Below, piece by piece: positions 54,359 to 62,352 of a DNA stretch of 64,000 bases. The notes beneath the pieces were generated by a model. That model saw nothing but the letters and a program-made list of their open reading frames with translations, searched no databases and was not told where the DNA came from. Location of the stretch: assembly GCA_019163175.1 (NCBI GenBank), contig JAFLKN010000012.1, forward strand, positions 1-64,000. Reading direction: 5' to 3'. The stretch comes from Prolixibacteraceae bacterium. GTDB lineage: Bacteria > Bacteroidota > Bacteroidia > Bacteroidales > Prolixibacteraceae. How positions within the stretch are numbered: the first letter of the stretch is position 1; each line of letters begins with the position of its first letter. Position numbers and translations under genes: made by a program.

Positions 54359-56254
54359 ATGAAACCTAAATTCCATTTACTAATTTGCATGTTGTGCCTG
54401 ACTATTTTATTATCAGCAGCAACGCAAGCCTGTGGTAATAATTTATTGCCCGACGAAAAACAAATTCCAAAGCTTGAAAATCCAATATCGGTAACATACC
54501 TTAAAAGTAACCTGCGAAAATCGCAACCCCGTTTGGTGATTAATTCCGACCTCGAAAAACTGGTAAAAAGCAAACTGAAAACCGACGCGGTTATCCAGAA
54601 CATGTACAAAGCTGTGCAGGCAAATGCCGACGAAATTCAAAAACTGCCTTTGCTGGAACGTAAACTCGAAGGCCGTCGGTTGCTGGGTGTGAGCCGCGAA
54701 ATGCTTCGCCGAATCAATATGCTTGGTATGGTTTACCGAATCGAAAAAGACCCGAAAGTGCTGGCACGCATCAACGAGGAAGTAATTGCTGTTTGCAACT
54801 TCAAAGACTGGAATCCTTCCCATTACCTCGATGTGGGCGAAATGAGCATGGCGGTTGCAATTGCATTAGATTGGACAGCCGGAAAGTTGCCAAAAGCAAC
54901 CATCGAAATGGCAAAAAATGCACTGATAGAAAAGGGCATCAAACCCAGTTGGCCTGCCAGCGGTAACCAACCCGGCTGGGCATTCGGTCACAACAACTGG
55001 AACCAGGTTTGCAATGGCGGGATGATTGCTGCTGCAATCGCCATTGCCGAAAAAGACCCCGAACTGGCTGCCAAAACCATTGCACGGGCACTCGACGGGA
55101 TGGTAAATGCGCTGGTTCAGTACCAACCCGATGGCGTTTATCCTGAAGGCTCAACCTACTGGGCTTACGGAACAAGTTTCACGATTATGACTGCTGCCAT
55201 GCTCGAAAGTGCGTTTGGCACCGACTTCGGAATTGCCGATTATCCCGGGCTGAAAGAAAGTGCTGTTTACCGCGTGTTGATGAATACACCTTCGGGCTGG
55301 TACTACAATTTTGCCGATTGCGGCGACAAACGTGGCGATGGAGGTGATGTGGCACTTGCCTGGTTTGCCTATAAAACCGGAAACAAAGCGTTTTTCGAAA
55401 AAGAACGATTTCTGAAACCTACTGAAGAATTGGGCGAACTTTCGCGCATATCAGGCGCTGCATTGGTTTGGATGTCGCAATACGTTGAAAAGGAAGGGGT
55501 AAAAGTTCCGCAAAACTGGAAAGGCGACGGAAGCAACCCGATTGTGATTTTTACCGGTGCCGAAAACGACCCGCACAATTACTATTTTGGCGGAAAAGGA
55601 GGACGTGGAACCACAAGTCATGGAAACATGGATGCCGGTTCATTTATTTTCGAGTTGAACGGCGTGCGATGGAGCATCGACCCGGGTAACCAGAATTACA
55701 ATACGCTTGAGCAAGCAGGTTTCGATTTGTGGAACAGCACCCAAACTGGCCAGCGTTGGACTTTACTCACCAAAAACAATTACGGGCACAGCACTGTAAC
55801 CGTAAACGATTCGTTGTTCGTCAACAACGGCCAGGCAACTTTGGTTAACTTTCAGGATGGAAAAACGCCTTCAGCAACATTCGATTTAACAGCAGTGTTC
55901 GGCGATAAATTAAAAAGTGCAAAACGCACTTTCCTGAAAGACAGTCCACTTTCTGTTATCATCGAAGACAATATCGAAACCAACGAAAAAACACAATCAA
56001 TTACCTGGCAAATGCTTACGCAGGCCGATGTTGAATTTGTGAAAGGCGGTGCAATCCTGAAACAGGACGGCAAAACATTGAAATTGAAAAACCTTTCTCA
56101 TCCAGAATTACAGTTGTCGGTAGTTTCTCTTTACCCGGCGCCACTTAAACTCGACAGACAAATAGAAGGCTTGAAACGCATCGAAATCCGCATTCCGGCC
56201 TGGACGATTCAGGGTGGGAAAACAAATATTAAATTCAGGTTGTCAGGAAATTGA
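54359..56254 (+). CDS. Heparinase II/III family lyase, paralogue A
   Basis: A 631-residue secreted protein (signal about residues 1-22). Toroid-domain motifs: VSREMLRRINMLGMVYRIEK, DVGEMSMAVAIALDWTAG, NNWNQVCNGGMIAAAIA and YPEGSTYWAYGTSF. C-terminal heparinase II/III beta-domain: GGRGTTSHGNMDAGSFIFEL, with the conserved His and Asp. It is highly similar throughout to the next gene, so the two are a tandem duplication. Ends with TGA. Likely a polysaccharide lyase acting on oligosaccharides in the periplasm or at the surface. Confidence 0.88.
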   Translation: MKPKFHLLICMLCLTILLSAATQACGNNLLPDEKQIPKLENPISVTYLKSNLRKSQPRLVINSDLEKLVKSKLKTDAVIQNMYKAVQANADEIQKLPLLERKLEGRRLLGVSREMLRRINMLGMVYRIEKDPKVLARINEEVIAVCNFKDWNPSHYLDVGEMSMAVAIALDWTAGKLPKATIEMAKNALIEKGIKPSWPASGNQPGWAFGHNNWNQVCNGGMIAAAIAIAEKDPELAAKTIARALDGMVNALVQYQPDGVYPEGSTYWAYGTSFTIMTAAMLESAFGTDFGIADYPGLKESAVYRVLMNTPSGWYYNFADCGDKRGDGGDVALAWFAYKTGNKAFFEKERFLKPTEELGELSRISGAALVWMSQYVEKEGVKVPQNWKGDGSNPIVIFTGAENDPHNYYFGGKGGRGTTSHGNMDAGSFIFELNGVRWSIDPGNQNYNTLEQAGFDLWNSTQTGQRWTLLTKNNYGHSTVTVNDSLFVNNGQATLVNFQDGKTPSATFDLTAVFGDKLKSAKRTFLKDSPLSVIIEDNIETNEKTQSITWQMLTQADVEFVKGGAILKQDGKTLKLKNLSHPELQLSVVSLYPAPLKLDRQIEGLKRIEIRIPAWTIQGGKTNIKFRLSGN

Positions 56255-56362
56255 ATTGTGATTTAACTAATCAAGGGTTGAAGCCCTTATTTCGTTACAC
56301 TGTTGATAATCATTAAGGTAAAGATGATTCAACGATTAACTCCGAAGGAGTTTAATTTGAAT

Positions 56363-56386
56363 AACCCCGGGATTAATCCCGGGGTT
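56363..56386. repeat. Perfect 24-bp palindrome between the tandem lyase genes
   Basis: The half-site AACCCCGGGATT is followed directly by its exact reverse complement, with no spacer. Two smaller inverted repeats (AAGGG/CCCTT near 56273 and CTCC/GGAG near 56342) precede it, giving a REP-like cluster. Confidence 0.6.
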
Positions 56387-56474
56387 CAGAATGGGAAGAA
56401 ACGAAAAGGCTCATCCACGCCTTCTCGAAAAAGAGAGAAACTTGTCTGAGCCGCAAATTGAAAAGATGATTAAA

Positions 56475-58376
56475 ATGAATTTACTAAATAGGAATTTTAT
56501 CAGAACAACGATTTTAACAACGATTTTCGCTTTATTTCTTACTTGCTCTTTACAAAGTCAGGATAAAACCGAATACGAGTTGCAAAATCCCATTACGGTT
56601 TCTTACCTTAAAAAGAACCTGAAAAAACAGTCGCCCCGCCTGGTTTTGAATAAAGAGATTGAAAAAAATCTCAAGGCGAATTTAAAGACCGAGCCGTTGT
56701 TGCAAAACATCTACAAAACCATAAAATACAATGCTGAAGAAGTTTTGACAAGGGAATTAATCACGCTCGATATTCCTGAAAACCCTGAATCTCAAAAAAA
56801 TCAGTTGGGTATTTCGCGCGATTTTTTATTTCGGGTAAACATGATTGCCATGGTTTATCGTATCGAAAAAGACCATCGGATGTTGAACCGGCTGAACGAC
56901 GAAGTGATTGCTGCCTGCAATTTCCCTTCGTGGAATCCAAAGCATTTTCTCGATGTGGGCGAAATGTCACTTGCAATTGCACTCGCGCTTGACTGGACTG
57001 CAGGAGACCTTCCAAAATCAACAATCACTTTGGCTAAAAAATCATTAATCGAAAAAGGAATAAAAACAAGTTGGCCCGAAAACGGCAGCACGCCTTCGTG
57101 GGTAAACAATACCAACAACTGGAACCAGGTGTGCAATGCCGGAATGATTGCCGCCTCAATTGCTGTTGCTGAACTGGAGCCTGAACTGGCTGCCAAAACC
57201 ATTTCGCGGTCAATCAATGGAATGAATAACGCACTTCGCGAATATACACCTGACGGCGCTTACCCCGAAGGACCAATTTACTGGGGTTATGGAACCCAGT
57301 TTTCGGTGGTTACTGCTGCTATGTTTGAAAGTGCTTTTGGTACCGATTTTGGCCTTTCTAAATTTCCGGGATTTCTGGAAAGTGCAGTTTATGCCATGCT
57401 CACCATTTCGCCTTCAAATAAATTGTACAGCTATGCCGACTGCAACGAAGAGGCTGAAGCTTACGGAACTTTTACATTAAGCTGGTTTGCAGCCAAAACA
57501 GGGAACAAAACTTTTCTGGATGAAAAATACTTTTTGACTTCGCCTGAAGAAATAAAAAACTTTTCGAGGCTGGCAGGCGCCGGTTTGGTTTGGACAGCTC
57601 AGTTTTCAGAAAAGGTGACAACTCCGCTTCCCACGGCATGGAAGGGCGGAGGAGCAAATCCTGTGGTGATTTTTACCGGTGGAGGAAATAATTTAAATGG
57701 TTTTTATTTTGGTGGTAAAGGGGGTCGCGGAACCGTTAACCACGGCAACATGGATGGCGGTTCGTTTATTTTTGAATTGAATGGCGTGCGCTGGTCAATC
57801 GACCCCGGTAACCAAAGTTACGGGTTGCTGGAACGTGCCGGCTTTAATTTGTGGGCAAGTTGTCAGGATTGCGACCGCTGGAAACTACTCACCAAAAACA
57901 ATTTCGGGCATAGCACTCTTTCGATTAATAACCAGTTGCATGTGGTTGATGGGAAAGCCGAAATCATTGATTTCAAAGATGGTGCGCAACCCACGGCAAC
58001 CATCGATTTAACACCGGCATTTAGAGGTCAGTTAAAAAGTGCCCAACGCACATTTATAAAAGAGGATGCGGCATCGCTGATTGTCGAAGATAAAATTGAG
58101 ATTTCAGCTGAAACAAAATGGATTACGTGGCAAATGCTGACACAGGCCGATGTTCAGCCCACAAAAGGTGGCGCAGTATTACGACAGGACGGGCAAACCC
58201 TGAAACTTGAAAACCTTTCGCACCCCGAAATCATGGTTTCGGTTATTTCGCTCGACCCGCCTCCGCTGTATTTCGACAAAACCATAGAAAATCTGAAACG
58301 CATCGAAATCCGCATTCCGACATGGACGGTGGAAAATGGCAAAATGAATTTGAAAGTCAGGTTGTCAGGAGAATAG
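56475..58376 (+). CDS. Heparinase II/III family lyase, paralogue B
   Basis: A 633-residue secreted protein, tandem paralogue of the gene before it, sharing ISRDFLFRVNMIAMVYRIEK, DVGEMSLAIALALDWTAGDL, NNWNQVCNAGMIAASIA and GGRGTVNHGNMDGGSFIFEL. The frame can be extended upstream to 56391, but that part runs close behind a REP-like palindrome and has no signal peptide. The ATG at 56475 puts the hydrophobic segment (TTILTTIFALFLTCSLQSQ) at the N-terminus. Confidence 0.87.
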   Translation: MNLLNRNFIRTTILTTIFALFLTCSLQSQDKTEYELQNPITVSYLKKNLKKQSPRLVLNKEIEKNLKANLKTEPLLQNIYKTIKYNAEEVLTRELITLDIPENPESQKNQLGISRDFLFRVNMIAMVYRIEKDHRMLNRLNDEVIAACNFPSWNPKHFLDVGEMSLAIALALDWTAGDLPKSTITLAKKSLIEKGIKTSWPENGSTPSWVNNTNNWNQVCNAGMIAASIAVAELEPELAAKTISRSINGMNNALREYTPDGAYPEGPIYWGYGTQFSVVTAAMFESAFGTDFGLSKFPGFLESAVYAMLTISPSNKLYSYADCNEEAEAYGTFTLSWFAAKTGNKTFLDEKYFLTSPEEIKNFSRLAGAGLVWTAQFSEKVTTPLPTAWKGGGANPVVIFTGGGNNLNGFYFGGKGGRGTVNHGNMDGGSFIFELNGVRWSIDPGNQSYGLLERAGFNLWASCQDCDRWKLLTKNNFGHSTLSINNQLHVVDGKAEIIDFKDGAQPTATIDLTPAFRGQLKSAQRTFIKEDAASLIVEDKIEISAETKWITWQMLTQADVQPTKGGAVLRQDGQTLKLENLSHPEIMVSVISLDPPPLYFDKTIENLKRIEIRIPTWTVENGKMNLKVRLSGE

Positions 58377-58474
58377 AATTTTTGCACCTTGGCTTTAGCC
58401 AGGTGATACAGGAATATTGAAGAATAAGGCTTCAGGCTTTAAAATTTTAAATAAAAGAAAATTAAAAGAATGCT

Positions 58475-60622
58475 ATGAAAAAACCAATAATGCTGACAGC
58501 AGCTATTTTACTGCTATGCCTTTTGCAGACCGCATTTGCCGCACCTTCCGGTTTCGACACAATTAAAAAACGGGTGATTGAAGCCATAATGAATCACGAT
58601 GTGGATGACAATCGTGTGGCTTATCTTGTCAATACCTTAAGCAAAGATGGTACCTGGCCCGATATCAATTATCAGGATGTGTCGCGCGAAGGTTTTGAAA
58701 ACCGGCGTCACCACGAAAACCTAGTTCAGATGGCACGGGCCTATAAAACAAAAACATCGAAGTTTTATAAAGACAAAAAAGTGAAAAGTGCAATCGAACT
58801 TGCGTTGAAGCATTGGGTGGAAAAAGATTATTTCTGCGAAAACTGGCACCCGAACCAAATTGGTACCCCAACCAACCTTGTTTATCTGATGCTGCTTATG
58901 GGCGACGGACTGCCCAAAGAACTTGTTGACAAGGCACAACCAATAATTGGAAGGGCGAACCTCAACGCTTCCGGTGCTCGTCCAAGCGGCGATCGCATTA
59001 AAATTGCAGGAATCCTTGCAAAAAATATTTTGTTTCTGAACGATAAAAAGCAGTTCGATGAGGTAATAAAAGTAATTGAAGGTGAAATAAAATTCAATAC
59101 AGGTAAGCGTGGAATACAGCACGATTACGGCTTTCATCACCGCGAAGACCGGGTAAATAATACGCTTTCGTACGGTACAGGTTACGCCGATGCTTTTGCC
59201 GAATGGGCTGCTTACGTTGCCGGAACCGAATACGCTTTTTCTGAAGAAAAAATTGACCAGCTTATTGATTATTACCTCGATGGAATTTGTAAACAGATGG
59301 TTTATGGAAAATTTGAAGACACCGGCACCAAAAACCGCGACATTTCAAGGGCTGATGACAAAAATGCCATGGGAACAGGAACTCCTGAAAAACTACAGAC
59401 AGCTTCTGATTACCGTAAGCAAGAGCTGGATGAAATTATTAAAATTAGAAAAGGGGAGGTTAAACCAAAATTTTCATTCGACAAATTTTTCTGGCAAACC
59501 GAATACTATGTACACCAGCGCCCTAAATATTTTACATCGGTTCGGATGCACTCTACCCGTAACCACAACATGGAAGTACCCTACAACAGCGAAGGCCTGA
59601 AAAACCATCACCGTGGCGACGGAACCAATTATATCACGGTCAGGGGCGATGAATATCTGAATACAGCACCGGTTTACGACTGGCAGAAAATTCCGGGGTC
59701 CACAATTCTGCAAAAACCGGCAATGCCTTCGCCCGATGAAATTCAGAAACCTGGTTTAACAGATTTCGTGGGCGCTGTTACCGATGGAATGTATGGTGCT
59801 GTTAGTTACGATTTTAAAAGTCCACATGACCCTGTTTCAGCAAAGAAAGCCTGGTTCTTTTTCGATAAGGAATTTGTTTGCCTGGGTGCCGGAATAAAAT
59901 CGCGAGCTGAATTACCAGTTGCCACAACGCTCAACCAGTGTTTGTTGAAGGGTGATGTTTTGGTAGGTGCCAACAATCAGCAATCGACATTAAAAAAGGG
60001 CGAAACCCAACTCGAAAATGTAAACTGGGTTTTTCACGATGGTGTGGGTTATCTGTTTCCAAAGCCAGCAAAAATAAATATATCGAACCAAACACAAACC
60101 GGAAGCTGGTGGGATATCAACAAACAAACAGATACACCGAAAGAAATGGTAAATCTCGATATGTTCAAATTGTGGATTGACCATGGGAAACAGCCATCGG
60201 ACGCAAGCTACCAATACATCGTTGTTCCGGCAACCGCCGAGCAGGAAATGGACAAAGCCGGACAGCAAATCGCGATCCTTTCAAACACTTCTGAAATTCA
60301 GGCAGTCAATCATTCAGGATTAGGCATCTGCCAAATTGTATTCTATACTTCAGGCGAAATAAAAGTTTCGGAAAATCAGACGATCGGAATGGATGGTCCG
60401 GGAACAGTAATGTTGAAAACAGTTGGTGCTGCGGTAAAACAAATTTCGGTTGCCGATCCTTCCCGTAAACTGGGTAAAATCCATATCACTGTTAGCCAAA
60501 AAATGGAGAAAAGCGGGGATAATTTCCGCTCATTTTGGAACGAAAAGAAAAGAGTTTCGGAAATATCCATCGATTTGCCACAAACTGTTTATGCCGGACA
60601 GAGTGTGACCATCGAATTGTAG
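58475..60622 (+). CDS. Polysaccharide lyase family 8-type enzyme (chondroitin/hyaluronan-lyase-like)
   Basis: A 715-residue secreted protein (signal LLLCLLQTAFA). The alpha-toroid part has a conserved WHPNQIGTPTNLVYLMLLMG block with the Asn-x-x-Gly-x-Pro pattern. The catalytic stretch FHHREDRVNNTLSYGTGYAD supplies His/Tyr/Arg, and MHSTRNHNMEVPYNSEG-like and HRGDGTNYITVRGDEYLN regions belong to the beta-sandwich domains. This order is typical of PL8 (chondroitin AC, hyaluronate and xanthan lyases). Exact substrate is not determined. Confidence 0.88.
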   Translation: MKKPIMLTAAILLLCLLQTAFAAPSGFDTIKKRVIEAIMNHDVDDNRVAYLVNTLSKDGTWPDINYQDVSREGFENRRHHENLVQMARAYKTKTSKFYKDKKVKSAIELALKHWVEKDYFCENWHPNQIGTPTNLVYLMLLMGDGLPKELVDKAQPIIGRANLNASGARPSGDRIKIAGILAKNILFLNDKKQFDEVIKVIEGEIKFNTGKRGIQHDYGFHHREDRVNNTLSYGTGYADAFAEWAAYVAGTEYAFSEEKIDQLIDYYLDGICKQMVYGKFEDTGTKNRDISRADDKNAMGTGTPEKLQTASDYRKQELDEIIKIRKGEVKPKFSFDKFFWQTEYYVHQRPKYFTSVRMHSTRNHNMEVPYNSEGLKNHHRGDGTNYITVRGDEYLNTAPVYDWQKIPGSTILQKPAMPSPDEIQKPGLTDFVGAVTDGMYGAVSYDFKSPHDPVSAKKAWFFFDKEFVCLGAGIKSRAELPVATTLNQCLLKGDVLVGANNQQSTLKKGETQLENVNWVFHDGVGYLFPKPAKINISNQTQTGSWWDINKQTDTPKEMVNLDMFKLWIDHGKQPSDASYQYIVVPATAEQEMDKAGQQIAILSNTSEIQAVNHSGLGICQIVFYTSGEIKVSENQTIGMDGPGTVMLKTVGAAVKQISVADPSRKLGKIHITVSQKMEKSGDNFRSFWNEKKRVSEISIDLPQTVYAGQSVTIEL

Positions 60623-60644
60623 ATTGCATTTATAAACGAGTAGT

Positions 60645-62255
60645 ATGCTTAAAAATTTAATTTCATCGGTTTGTCTTTTTGTAATAATCCTTTCAGCTTT
60701 CGGACAGGTAGGGGAGCAAATTAAAACGATTTCAATCTTACCCGGTGAAAGAATTTGGTCAGGAATAATTAAAGACGGGCAGAAGATGCCTTATGCCAAC
60801 GGCTATAAATACGACTTCTGGGCCAACAATCAGGAAAACCAGATTCAGCCGCTGTTGCTTGGCAACAAAGGATTATGGGTTTGGAGCGAAGAGCCGTTTG
60901 CCTTTGAGATTCAGGAGAATTCGATTTTGATTACCAATGCTAAAGGGGTGGTAAAATCGGGTCATTCGGGAACCACTCTGGCTGAAGCACGAAACTTTGC
61001 TGCTGCTTCCTTTTTCCCGGCTTCAGGAAAAATGCCCGATGAGTTGCTATTCTCCAAACCACAGTACAACACCTGGATTGAGCTGACCTATAACCAAAAC
61101 CAGACAGATGTGCTGAAATATGCACAGGCCATTCTGGACAATGGTTTTGAACCGGGCGTGTTGATGATCGACGATACCTGGCAGGAAGATTACGGCAAGT
61201 GGAATTTCCACCCCGGACGCTTCCCAAATCCAAAAGTAATGATGGACAAACTGCACCAAATGGGCTTCAAAGTGATGCTTTGGGTTTGCCCCTTTGTAAG
61301 TGCCGACCAAACCATGATTTTTCAGAAACTGATGAAAAATAAGGCATTCCTGATGCAGCAGAAAAAGGATAAGCCAACCTGGGAAAAAGCAACCGATCCG
61401 GCCATGATTAAATGGTGGAATGGTTATTCGGCTTTACTCGATTTTACCAATCCGGAAGCAGTAAAATGGTTCAATGCTATGCTTGATGGACTGGTCAGTG
61501 AGTTTGGTGTGGATGGTTTTAAACTCGATGCCGGCGATATGAATTTTTATCCAGCCGATGCATTGCCGATGATTCCATCGTCGCCTAACCGTCAGTGCGA
61601 ATTGTATGCTCAGTTTGGTCTGCGTTTCCCTTTAAACGAGTACCGTGCCTGCTGGAAAATGGCCGGACAACCATTGGCCCAACGCCTTCACGATAAAAAC
61701 CATAACTGGGAAGATGTACAGAAACTCATTCCGCACATGCTTACCGAAGGATTGGCCGGATATACCTTTTCATGTCCCGACCTGATTGGTGGTGGAAATT
61801 ACATCAGTTTTCTCGACCTGAAAACTTTTGATCAGGACATGGTGGTTCGCTCTGCGCAGATTCATGCCCTGATGCCAATGATGCAGTTTTCGGTTGCCCC
61901 CTGGCGTATTCTGGATGCAGAACATCTGGATGCTGTAAAAGCGGCAACAAAAATCCGCGAGAAATATACTCCTCTTATTTTGGAACTTGCCAAAAAATCA
62001 GCAAAGACAGGCGATCCTATTGTGAGTTCGATGGAATATTCGTTTCCAAATCAGGGCTTCGAAAAAGTAACCGATCAGTTTATGCTGGGCCAAACTATTC
62101 TAGTAGCTCCGATCACAACAAAAGCAAATATCCGCGAGGTAATCCTTCCAAAAGGCAAATGGATGGCTGACGATGGAACGGTTTATAAAGGTGGAAAAAC
62201 ATATAGTATGGATGTTACAATCAACAGGATTCCCTATTTTCAGTTAATAAATTAA
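60645..62255 (+). CDS. Glycoside hydrolase family 31
   Basis: A 536-residue secreted enzyme (signal ending LSAFGQ). The (beta/alpha)8 catalytic domain contains PGVLMIDDTWQEDYGKWNF and the nucleophile motif DGFKLDAGD (Asp in KLDAGD). The sequence then runs through YTFSCPDLIGGG to a C-terminal beta domain. GH31 includes alpha-glucosidases, alpha-xylosidases and related enzymes acting on alpha-linked sugars. In this PUL it could trim alpha-linked residues from lyase products. It lies 22 nt behind the PL8-type gene. Confidence 0.9.
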   Translation: MLKNLISSVCLFVIILSAFGQVGEQIKTISILPGERIWSGIIKDGQKMPYANGYKYDFWANNQENQIQPLLLGNKGLWVWSEEPFAFEIQENSILITNAKGVVKSGHSGTTLAEARNFAAASFFPASGKMPDELLFSKPQYNTWIELTYNQNQTDVLKYAQAILDNGFEPGVLMIDDTWQEDYGKWNFHPGRFPNPKVMMDKLHQMGFKVMLWVCPFVSADQTMIFQKLMKNKAFLMQQKKDKPTWEKATDPAMIKWWNGYSALLDFTNPEAVKWFNAMLDGLVSEFGVDGFKLDAGDMNFYPADALPMIPSSPNRQCELYAQFGLRFPLNEYRACWKMAGQPLAQRLHDKNHNWEDVQKLIPHMLTEGLAGYTFSCPDLIGGGNYISFLDLKTFDQDMVVRSAQIHALMPMMQFSVAPWRILDAEHLDAVKAATKIREKYTPLILELAKKSAKTGDPIVSSMEYSFPNQGFEKVTDQFMLGQTILVAPITTKANIREVILPKGKWMADDGTVYKGGKTYSMDVTINRIPYFQLIN

Positions 62256-62352
62256 AGATGAAATGAGCATGATTAGAGAAAACACCAATCGGGATGAATA
62301 TCTTTCTATCATGCGAATTCCATTCGACAATTAAAAAACAAATTATATACGA

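Noticed and set aside
62263-62334. 23-codon open frame between the GH31 gene and the last lyase
   Set aside because: Too short, no signal or domain, and no independent support; left as intergenic.
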